Under the pieces are notes generated by a model. It worked only from the letters and a program-made list of their open reading frames with translations. It ran no database searches and was not told the origin of the DNA. A program made the translations under genes and the position numbers. A stretch of DNA of 64,000 nt from Mesorhizobium_K marinum. GTDB lineage: Bacteria; Pseudomonadota; Alphaproteobacteria; Rhizobiales; Rhizobiaceae. The stretch is from NCBI RefSeq assembly GCF_040813715.1, contig NZ_JBFOCH010000005.1; one strand, written 5' to 3'. Below, piece by piece: positions 15,440 to 22,717 of this stretch (positions are counted from its first letter, which is position 1; each line of letters begins with the position of its first letter).

Positions 15440-17845
15440 TTAGCCGCCTGGCGTGTACCAGATCGGCGACGCGTAGGCCCGCTCCGTCACCTCCATCGGA
15501 ACCTCCGGCGCGAAGGTTTCCTTGAAGTAGGCGGCGTCGTAGGCCGTCCAGCGCGGCGTCGGGATTTCGATCACACGGGCGTAGTAGAACGCCTTCAAGG
15601 CCGGATCGAAGTCTGGATCATGCCAAACGGCGATCAGTTCGGGCGCGCCGATGGTGTTGGTCCAGGTCGCGTTCGGCAGATCGACCGTGCTGCCCACGAG
15701 CGGCACCTTGCCGTCGGCTCCGGGCTTCCTGTCGCCGGCCCAGACGACGTCGTAGACGTGCTCCTGCATCTCGCCCTTCGCATCGAGCCATCCCTTGACG
15801 ATCTGGATGCGGTCCAGATTGCCCGAAAGCGGGTCCTTCAACGCCGCGACGAGGAAGCTCGGGGCCTTGGCGCCGTCCGGCACAGGCGGCAGGTCGCTGC
15901 CCATGGGAACGCCCTTGCCGTAGCCGACGGCGGCGGGATCGCGCCTCAGCGCATCCTCGGCGGCGAAGTCCCAGCCGCCGAAGAAGCGCACGAACATGCG
16001 CGTGCCGGTCGTGGCGTAGACTTCCTTGCGCTTCATCGCATCCCAGATCGAGGCGCGGGTGTTCTCGTTCGCCCAGACCGCGGTCAGGCCGGAAGCACCG
16101 AGCTGCCAATCCTTGATCGTCCGCCCCTCGAAGTCGAAGGCGTTGCCGGTCGAGCGTTCGGGGCTGGGTTCGCTGTTCGGGAACTTGCCCCAGAAATTGT
16201 TCTCCTCGGCCGACGAGATGCCGGTATGCGCATCGGTGGAGCCGACGAANCCGAAGAAGCGCACGAACATGCGCGTGCCGGTCGTGGCGTAGACTTCCTT
16301 GCGCTTCATCGCATCCCAGATCGAGGCGCGGCTATTCTCACCCGCCCAGACCGCGGTCAGGCCGGAAGCGCCGAGTTGCCAGTCCTTGATCGTCCGCCCC
16401 TCGAAGTCGAAGGCGTTGCCGGTCGAACGTTCGGGGCTGGGTTCGCTGTTCGGGAACTTGCCCCAGAAATTGTTCTCCTCGGTCGACGAGACGCCGGTAT
16501 GCGCATCGGTGGAGCCGACGAAACCGAACTTGAACGGGTTGGTGCCGAACTCCTGCTCAAGCTTCAGCCCGCGCTTCAACGCTTCTCGGGCATATTCGTA
16601 ATTCAGGTCGCCGGGCTTCTNGTCGAAGGCGTTGCCGGTCGAGCGTTCGGGGCTGGGTTCGCTGTTCGGGAACTTGCCCCAGAAATTGTTCTCCTCGGCC
16701 GACGAGATGCCGGTATGCGCATCGGTGGAGCCGACGAAGCCGAACTTGAACGGGTTGGTGCCGAACTCCTGCTCGAGCTTCAGCCCGCGCTTCAACGCTT
16801 CTCGGGCATATTCGTAATTCAGGTCGCCGGGCTTCTTGGGCTTCACGTTCAGGTTGCCCTTGTCCCAGATCTCGAAATTGGCGAACTCGTCGGCCGGCGC
16901 CAGCGACGGGTGCTGCTCCGACGTGCCCTTGCCCTGCGTGATCTCGTAGAGCGGCTCCCAGCGGGCTCGCGTCTCGACCCATTTCTGGTCGATCGGATGC
17001 CCGTCCGGCGTCTCGGTCGAGAACATCAGCCCGTTCGACAAATTGCCGTTGTGCGGCACCGCCAGCACCTTGCCGCCGGTCTTGTCCTCGTAGCCCTGCA
17101 TCCAGTCCCAGAGGTCGCGAGGCTGTTCGCTGTCGAAGGTGGTCATCGGCCGCACCTGGTCGGCGAAGCTCTTGCCGTCGCGGTAGACGACGTTGCGGTG
17201 CAGGTTGTTGCCGCCGCCGAAGTTCGACGTCCACTCGTAGCCGATCAGCGCGGTGAACCGGCCCGGATCGTTGTGGCTCTCGACGATCTCGGTCATCTTG
17301 CGCCAGAAGTCGAACTGGGTGTCGTTGTCGGTCATCGGCTTCGGCAGCTTTCCTTCGCCCTGCGCCGTGATGATCTCGATCATCACCTTGCTGGCCTCCG
17401 CGCCACCGGCATTCATGCCCTGGTTCCACTTCTTCAGCTGCGGATCCGCCATCAGCGCGGACTCGCCCGCCAGCACGCCGCTCATCACGCCGAGCGCATC
17501 CGAGTGGTCGGCCACCATCATGTAGTCGTAGGGCCGCGAAAGCCTTACCTGCTGCCCGGTGCTCGACGTGATCTCGTGGCCCTCGGCATAGCGCAGGGCG
17601 TCGTCGGGGCCGACGCGCGTGCCGCCGGCGATCGCGTCGCCCGACCAGGAGGTATGCAGGTGGATTTCTCCCCACAGCGGCCGCATCGGGTAGTTGTGGC
17701 CGGCATAGGGTGAATACCCCGGCTGGTTGAAGAACCGCTCGATCTTGGCCGGATCGATGGTGCCGGCGTCGGTCGTGACCTGTGCGAAGACCGGCCCCGA
17801 AACAAGGACGCCGGCAAAGGAGACAGCAAGTGTACGGAAAATCAT
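15440..17845 (-). CDS. Exported DUF3604 protein 1 (PHP-like metal hydrolase), broken by two junctions
   Basis: Periplasmic DUF3604 protein. Signal peptide ends VSGPVFA|QV. Metal-site motifs: GEIHLHTSWSGD (HxH), VADHSD, VPHNGNLSNG and GSTDAHTG. These resemble the His/Asp clusters of PHP phosphoesterases, so a metal-dependent hydrolase is likely, but the substrate is unknown. C-terminus ends ERAYASPIWYTPGG, nearly the same as its paralogue. Two n junctions (16250, 16621) leave three overlapping copies of the GSTDAHTG-SEPSPERSTG region; collapsed length is about 640 residues. Confidence 0.85.
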   Translation of the reverse strand: MIFRTLAVSFAGVLVSGPVFAQVTTDAGTIDPAKIERFFNQPGYSPYAGHNYPMRPLWGEIHLHTSWSGDAIAGGTRVGPDDALRYAEGHEITSSTGQQVRLSRPYDYMMVADHSDALGVMSGVLAGESALMADPQLKKWNQGMNAGGAEASKVMIEIITAQGEGKLPKPMTDNDTQFDFWRKMTEIVESHNDPGRFTALIGYEWTSNFGGGNNLHRNVVYRDGKSFADQVRPMTTFDSEQPRDLWDWMQGYEDKTGGKVLAVPHNGNLSNGLMFSTETPDGHPIDQKWVETRARWEPLYEITQGKGTSEQHPSLAPADEFANFEIWDKGNLNVKPKKPGDLNYEYAREALKRGLKLEQEFGTNPFKFGFVGSTDAHTGISSAEENNFWGKFPNSEPSPERSTGNAFDXKPGDLNYEYAREALKRGLKLEQEFGTNPFKFGFVGSTDAHTGVSSTEENNFWGKFPNSEPSPERSTGNAFDFEGRTIKDWQLGASGLTAVWAGENSRASIWDAMKRKEVYATTGTRMFVRFFXFVGSTDAHTGISSAEENNFWGKFPNSEPSPERSTGNAFDFEGRTIKDWQLGASGLTAVWANENTRASIWDAMKRKEVYATTGTRMFVRFFGGWDFAAEDALRRDPAAVGYGKGVPMGSDLPPVPDGAKAPSFLVAALKDPLSGNLDRIQIVKGWLDAKGEMQEHVYDVVWAGDRKPGADGKVPLVGSTVDLPNATWTNTIGAPELIAVWHDPDFDPALKAFYYARVIEIPTPRWTAYDAAYFKETFAPEVPMEVTERAYASPIWYTPGG
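15978..16836. repeat. Triple-copy assembly junction (n at 16250 and 16621)
   Basis: 15978-16249 recurs at 16251-16522, and 16406-16620 at 16622-16836. The first and third copies share gtcgagcg and ggccgacgagatg; the middle has gtcgaacg and ggtcgacgagacg. Confidence 0.92.
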
Positions 17846-17956
17846 GACAGCTCTCCAGGTACGCGGGCCAGTATTGGCCAGTAGTTGCCCCGACCTCGAA
17901 AGTAGCACCGAATTCCCGACCGACCAAGGCCGTTCGCGCCCGGCGTCCGCCGGCGT

Positions 17957-19894
17957 TCAACTTTTCGGCGTGTACCAGATCGGCGAGGTGTAGGCGCGTT
18001 CGATGACGGTCATGCGCGTGCCCTCGAGCGGCGTGTTGCCGAAGCGCTTGGCGTCATAGGCCGTCCAGCGCGGCGTCGGGATCTCGATGACGCGACCGTA
18101 GTAGAACGACCTGACCGCGGGATCGAAATCCGGATCCTTCCAGACGGCGATGAGTTCCGGCGCCCCGATCGTGTTGGTCCAGGTCGCATTTGCGACGTCG
18201 ACCGTGCTGCCGATCGAGGGAAGCTTGCCGTCGGCGTCCGGCTTGCGATCGCCGCCCCAGGCCACATCGTAGACCTGCTCGTGCGTATCGCCCGACTTGT
18301 CCAGCCAGCCCTTGACGATCTGGTAGCGGTCGAGATTAGCGCCGATCGGGTCCTTCAGCGCCGCGACGAGGAAGGTCGGCGCCTTTCCCTCGGGCGCCGC
18401 GCTGAGGTCGCCGCCCATGGGCACGCCCTTGCCGTATCCGACCGCGCCGGGATTGCGCGTCTGCGCGTCGGCCGCCTCGAAGTCCCAGCCGCCGAAGAAG
18501 CGCACCAGCATGCGGGGGCCGGTGGTCGCATAGGTTTCCTTCCGCTGCATCGCGTCCCAGATGGATTCGCGCGTGTTTTCCTCGGCCCAGACGGCGGCAT
18601 AGCCGGACGCGCCGACCGTCCAGTCCATCACCGTGATGCCGGTCTTTTCCTCCTTGACGAAAGTAGCGGTAAGCCGCTCCGGGCTCGGCTCCTGCGGCGT
18701 CGTCTTGCCGAAGAAGTTCTCCTCCTCGACCGCCGCCAGGCCGGTATGGGCGTCGGTGCTGCCGATCATGCCGAACTTGTAGGGGTTGGTGCCGAGTTCG
18801 GCCTCCAGCTTGAGCCCGTTCCGCAGCGCCGAACGCGCATATTCGAATTCCAGCATGTCGGGCGTCTTCGGCACGCTGGCGTCGAGATTGCCGAAATCCC
18901 ATATCTCGAAATCGGCGAACTCGTCGTTGGGCGAGAGCAGCGGATGCGCCTCTCCCGTGCCCTTCGTCTGCGTCGCCTCGTAGAGCCGCTCCCATCGCGC
19001 GCGCTGCTCCACATACTCCTTGTCCACCGGCTTGCCGGTGAACGACTCGATCAGCGGGAACATGCGGCCGTTGGAAAGATTGCCGTTGTGGGCGATCGCC
19101 AGAACGTTGCCGCCCGTCTTGTCCTCGTAAGCCTGCATCCACTTCCAGAGGTCGCGCGGATTATCGCTGCCGAGCGGCTTGAGCGTCGTGTAGGGCACGA
19201 CCTGGCTGGCCTTGTCGGCGTCATCGCGGAAGATCACGTTGCGGTGCAGGTTGTTTCCGGCCGTGTTCGAAGTCCACTCGTACCCGATGAAGGCCGTGAA
19301 ATGCCCGGGATCGTTGTATTCCTCGGCTGCCTTGATCGTATCCTGCCAGGCATTCTTGTACGGCCGCGTGTCCGGTCCGTAGAGCATCGTCTTGGGCAGC
19401 GTTCCCTTGCCGAAGGCGAAGATGATCTCGAGCGCGGCCTTGCCGCCCTCTCCAGCCTTGATTTCGTCGTACCAGGTCTTCGCCTGCGGATCGGCGAGCA
19501 CCTCCGGCTTGCCGGCGAAGAGGTCGGGGAACATGCCCATGTTGTCGGAATGGTCGGCGACCACGAGGAAGTCGAGCGGCCGCGACAGCTTGGCCGGCTG
19601 GCCGCTCGACGCCATGATCTCCTCGCCGCGCGCGAACCGGTAGGCGTCGCGCGGCGTCAGCCGCGCACCAAAGGCGCCCGCATCGAACGAGGCGCCGGTG
19701 TGCAGGTGCGTGTCGCCGAAAAGTGGACGCATCGGAAAGCTGCGCCCGGCGTAGGGAGAATAGACGGGCTTCGCGGCGAATGCCCTGTCCGCCTTGTCTG
19801 GAGAAAGCGTGCCGACATCGTCGCCGGCCGCGTAGGCAGGCATGGCAAAAACGGAACCGGCAACCGTCAGAACGGCAGCAAGACGGGGCTTCAT
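17957..19894 (-). CDS. Exported DUF3604 protein 2 (PHP-like metal hydrolase)
   Basis: About 645 residues, paralogous to its neighbour along its whole length. Signal peptide ends MPAYA|AGDD. Motifs GDTHLHTGASFD, VADHSD, IAHNGNLSNG and GSTDAHTGL mark the metal site, and ERAYTSPIWYTPKS the C-terminus. The ATG at 19894 follows GGAGGGAG; a duplicated start at 20077 belongs to the junction copy. First gene of the cluster running to 12734; 111 bases separate it from the next DUF3604 gene. Confidence 0.88.
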   Translation of the reverse strand: MKPRLAAVLTVAGSVFAMPAYAAGDDVGTLSPDKADRAFAAKPVYSPYAGRSFPMRPLFGDTHLHTGASFDAGAFGARLTPRDAYRFARGEEIMASSGQPAKLSRPLDFLVVADHSDNMGMFPDLFAGKPEVLADPQAKTWYDEIKAGEGGKAALEIIFAFGKGTLPKTMLYGPDTRPYKNAWQDTIKAAEEYNDPGHFTAFIGYEWTSNTAGNNLHRNVIFRDDADKASQVVPYTTLKPLGSDNPRDLWKWMQAYEDKTGGNVLAIAHNGNLSNGRMFPLIESFTGKPVDKEYVEQRARWERLYEATQTKGTGEAHPLLSPNDEFADFEIWDFGNLDASVPKTPDMLEFEYARSALRNGLKLEAELGTNPYKFGMIGSTDAHTGLAAVEEENFFGKTTPQEPSPERLTATFVKEEKTGITVMDWTVGASGYAAVWAEENTRESIWDAMQRKETYATTGPRMLVRFFGGWDFEAADAQTRNPGAVGYGKGVPMGGDLSAAPEGKAPTFLVAALKDPIGANLDRYQIVKGWLDKSGDTHEQVYDVAWGGDRKPDADGKLPSIGSTVDVANATWTNTIGAPELIAVWKDPDFDPAVRSFYYGRVIEIPTPRWTAYDAKRFGNTPLEGTRMTVIERAYTSPIWYTPKS

Positions 19895-20154
19895 CGCAAC
19901 TCCCTCCTTCAGGCGGCGCGACTGCCAGCCAGGCGCGCCGATGGCTGATATGACGGGGTCGACCGCCTGGCNCGCCTTGTCCGGAGAAAGCGTGCCGACA
20001 TCGTCGCCGGCCGCGTAGGCAGGCATGGCAAAAACGGAACCGGCAACCGTCAGAACGGCAGCAAGACGGGGCTTCATCGCAACTCCCTCCTTCAGGCGGC
20101 GCGACTGCCAGCCAGGCGCGCCGATGGCTGATATGACGGGGTCGACCGCCTGGC
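19790..20154. repeat. Assembly junction with duplicated flanks (n at 19972)
   Basis: 19790-19971 and 19973-20154, 182-base copies (ttgtctgg against ttgtccgg) spanning the DUF3604 gene start and its leader. Confidence 0.9.
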
Positions 20155-20427
20155 CTCCGCGTGCATCGATGTACCGGATTGTAGTGTCTGCGATGTCCGG
20201 TCTGCCCGACGCCTATGCGAATGACAGGCTGTCTTCCCAAACCTACGACGTTCAATCTGTCGCGACCGGCGTTGCTGTATCGCCGTTCGAACAGCATGCA
20301 GGCCCACGTCAAAGGTCGTGGCGCCCGCGGTCACCCTAGAACACAGTCTTGGCCCTGTATTTGATCTGGATCATTTTTGCGCAGCCGGCCCAAGCCCTGG
20401 CGCCTGCACACGCTCGATCCTCGGCAT
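20155..20427. other. Intergenic region upstream of DUF3604 cluster
   Basis: No convincing gene. It should hold the promoter of the DUF3604 cluster (minus strand) and the 3' end of the small gene at 20428. I see no operator-like repeat in it. Confidence 0.5.
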
Positions 20428-20604
20428 TCAACTATCGGACAGGCCGTCTTCATCCTCCATCGTCTTCTGGAAGGCGATGCCTTCGTTGAAGGCCTCGTAG
20501 GCGGCCAACTTGAACTCGGCTCGCATGGCCCCCTTCAGCCAGTGCGAGCGTTCGGACTCGCAATAGCTCTGGAACCATCTGTCGAAATACCTGGCTGGGT
20601 CCAT
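20428..20604 (-). CDS. 58-residue acidic protein, function unknown
   Basis: Starts MDPARYFDRWFQSYCESERS and ends EDEDGLSDS. A GGAGG ribosome site lies 7 bases before the ATG, strong evidence that it is translated. Predicted mostly helical with aromatic residues early (Y6, F7, W10, F11, Y14, W22) and no membrane segment. Nothing in it identifies a function. It is monocistronic, on the minus strand, divergent from the stress-protein region. Confidence 0.6.
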   Translation of the reverse strand: MDPARYFDRWFQSYCESERSHWLKGAMRAEFKLAAYEAFNEGIAFQKTMEDEDGLSDS

Positions 20605-20842
20605 TCGTCATCCTCCACGCTTCAAATCTCATGCATCGGCCTGACGATCATACCGGGCAGTCGCGGCTGGCCTCTGCCTGTTTACAACTTACCATCTTTT
20701 TACGGCCGACGGCGGCTGTTCTGCGAACGGCCGGGCGACGAGACCGGCGGCAAGTATAGAGCCGCTATTCCGCAGCCACGCCCGGAGTATGCTCTCCAGT
20801 TGTGATGGCATGTCGGCTGGACAAGGGACAACTGCCCGTTCT

Positions 20843-20856
20843 TTGATTTTGCTCAA
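20843..20856. promoter_or_regulatory. FNR/FixK-type box upstream of universal stress protein
   Basis: ttgat-tttg-ctcaa matches the consensus TTGAT-N4-ATCAA at 9 of 10 half-site positions. About 130 bases before the start once the junction copy is removed. Confidence 0.55.
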
Positions 20857-20869
20857 TGCGCGCGCGGGC

Positions 20870-20966
20870 CGGCGGGTGCATACCGTCGGCCAGGTGGTCG
20901 GGAACCGTCCCGATNGGCTGGCTGGCGGGTGCATACCGTCGGCAGGTGGTCGGGAACCGTCCCGAT
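20870..20966. repeat. Assembly junction with duplicated flanks (n at 20915)
   Basis: About 45 bases repeated either side of 20915 with a one-base indel (gtcggccagg against gtcggcagg), in the stress-protein leader. Confidence 0.85.
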
Positions 20967-21029
20967 CCGGCTCAACTGGCGCCGGCGTACCCGGCAGCGC
21001 CTGAACGCAAGCAGGTGGAGGTAGTTTCC

Positions 21030-21866
21030 ATGGCCTACAAGACCGTCCTCGCCGTGACAGGCGCCGATCTCGGCGACGGCGACCTGAAGCTGGCGATCGC
21101 CCTTTGCGAGGAGGCAGGAGCCCACCTGGCCGTCCTGGTGGTCGGGCTGGCCGCGCCGCCGCCGATCGGCGAATACGCCGCCTTCGTGTCGCAGGACTGG
21201 CTCAGCGAGAGGCAGGCCGACATGGATATCCTGCAGACGCGCGCCGCGGCGGTCACCGCACTGCTGGCGTCCTCCGGCGTGTCTTCGGACGTGTCCAGCG
21301 AATACGCCGAGGAGGGAGCGGCCGACGACGTCATCGGGCGGCGTGCCCGCTATTGCGACCTGCTCTTCGTCGGGCCGGAATTGCTGTCGCGCGGCGTCCT
21401 GAAGACGAAGACCGTCGAAGGCGGGCTGTTTTCGTCCGGAAAGCCGCTGTTGCTCGCGCCGGAGGGAACGTCGCCGACGCTGAAACCCAAACGCATCCTG
21501 ATCGCCTGGGATTCGCGCATCGAGGCCTCCAACGCCGTATCGCATGCCCGGGATCTTCTGGCAGCCGCCGACGACGTGCGCATCGTGCTGGTCGATCCGC
21601 TCGTCGGCGAAGACGGACAGGGCGAGGAACCCGGCGCCGACCTCGCCGCCTATCTGGCGCGGCATGGCGTCAAGGTGACGGTCGATCGCCTGTCCAGCCA
21701 GGGCAGGACCGTTGACGAGACGCTGCGCCAGCATGCCGTCGATACGGCCGCCGAGTTGATGGTCATGGGCGCCTACGGCCATTCGAGGCTGCGGGAACGC
21801 ATCTTCGGCGGCGTGACGCAGTCGGTGATCGACGATACGCCGCTTCCGATCCTGATGGCCCGCTGA
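21030..21866 (+). CDS. Universal stress protein, two-domain
   Basis: 278 residues with two UspA-like segments. The C-terminal one carries the nucleotide-binding signature MGAYGHSRLRERIFGGVTQSVI. Cytoplasmic. Start 21030 follows GGTGGAGG. Rhizobial stress proteins of this kind are often induced at low oxygen, which fits the FNR/FixK-like box upstream. Confidence 0.9.
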   Translation: MAYKTVLAVTGADLGDGDLKLAIALCEEAGAHLAVLVVGLAAPPPIGEYAAFVSQDWLSERQADMDILQTRAAAVTALLASSGVSSDVSSEYAEEGAADDVIGRRARYCDLLFVGPELLSRGVLKTKTVEGGLFSSGKPLLLAPEGTSPTLKPKRILIAWDSRIEASNAVSHARDLLAAADDVRIVLVDPLVGEDGQGEEPGADLAAYLARHGVKVTVDRLSSQGRTVDETLRQHAVDTAAELMVMGAYGHSRLRERIFGGVTQSVIDDTPLPILMAR

Positions 21867-21973
21867 GGCGTCCGCAGCCAGCTGTAGCGGATGCGGCTGG
21901 GCCGGCGCCGCAGGGAGACCGGCCCCAGCACAGCGACCGGCTTGACCTGGTCGAGCAGCCCGCGGCCCACCCC

Positions 21974-22007
21974 AAAAAACGAATAGCCGGGGCGCAGTGG
22001 CCCCGGC
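21974..22007 (-). terminator. Rho-independent terminator after host-attachment-family gene
   Basis: On the minus strand, gccggggc (22007-22000) pairs with gccccggc (21993-21986) around a short loop, followed by TATTC, G and six T (21979-21974). The stem, but not the T-run, appears again in the junction copy after 22112. Confidence 0.8.
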
Positions 22008-22238
22008 CGTTCCGGTCGACGTCGCAACGGCCCGCTCAGGCGTCGACGATGGCGGCCTTGATCGCCTCGGGCGGCCGCCCGCTCAGGTCCTTGGCGAGTT
22101 GGCCGATCANNNTAGCCGGGGCGCAGTGGCCCCGGCCGTTCCGGTCGACGTCGCAACGGCCCGCTCAGGCGTCGACGATGGCGGCCTTGATCGCCTCGGG
22201 CGGCCGCCCGCTCAGGTCCTTGGCGAGCTGGCCGATCA
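21984..22238. repeat. Assembly junction with duplicated flanks (nnn at 22110-22112)
   Basis: 21984-22109 and 22113-22238 repeat the terminator stem and 3' end of the host-attachment gene (gcgagttgg against gcgagctgg). Confidence 0.9.
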
Positions 22239-22569
22239 ACCTCTTTTCCAGCACGTCGTGGAAATGCCTGCGCAGTTCGCCGAGCGTGCGGGGGTCGGCG
22301 ATGATCACGAGCTGCTCGATCCTGTCGGCGAGCGCCTCGCCGTTCAGATGATCGGCCACCGCCGCGGCGAAGTCGTCTTCGGCCTGGCGCCTGTCGTCGG
22401 GGTTGGCCGACGAACTGCGGTGGCGCGACCCCGAGCCCGCCTTGGCAGGTTCGAGTTCGGGCGACGGCAGGTCGACCAGTTCGATATGCGGTTCGCGGCC
22501 GGCGTTGCGGAACAGCCGCATCCGCTTTCCGTCGACTACGGCCACCACGGCATTGTTCGGCAGGATCAT
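22165..22569 (-). CDS. Host-attachment-family protein
   Basis: 134 residues starting MILPNNAVVAVVDGKRMRLFRNAG, with GSGSRHRSSSANPDD and LVIIADPRTLGELRRHFHDVLEK. These are hallmarks of the rhizobial host-attachment family, named from an Agrobacterium gene; biochemical role not established. Cytoplasmic, no signal peptide. A perfect FNR/FixK box lies 100 bases upstream and a strong terminator follows, so it is a single-gene unit. Confidence 0.85.
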   Translation of the reverse strand: MILPNNAVVAVVDGKRMRLFRNAGREPHIELVDLPSPELEPAKAGSGSRHRSSSANPDDRRQAEDDFAAAVADHLNGEALADRIEQLVIIADPRTLGELRRHFHDVLEKRLIGQLAKDLSGRPPEAIKAAIVDA

Positions 22570-22668
22570 TTCGCTGGTATCTCCGGCATGACTGAACTGC
22601 GTTCGACCGGGACGGCTGGCGTCCCGCGAACGGCCGCCGGACTGTTCCACGATCGCGCCGGGTCTTCC

Positions 22669-22682
22669 TTGATTTTGATCAA
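22669..22682. promoter_or_regulatory. Perfect FNR/FixK box upstream of host-attachment-family gene
   Basis: ttgat-tttg-atcaa, an exact 5-4-5 match to the FNR/FixK consensus, in the short spacer between the antiporter stop and the host-attachment start. Confidence 0.75.
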
Positions 22683-22717
22683 CCTTCGACGGCAAAGCCG
22701 GACAGTGCCTGCGTGAC

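Larger units (their letters stand above)
20605..21029. other. Upstream region of the universal stress protein gene
   Basis: Contains an FNR/FixK-like box at 20843-20856 and the junction at 20915. No gene seen. Confidence 0.5.

Noticed and set aside
15221..17713. An 830-residue plus-strand open frame across the DUF3604 gene
   Set aside because: It runs through two n junctions and mirrors repeated antisense segments; the minus strand has signal peptide and metal motifs.
20377..20805. A 142-residue plus-strand open frame
   Set aside because: No ribosome site and no domain; it overlaps antisense to the 58-aa gene, which has a near-perfect one.
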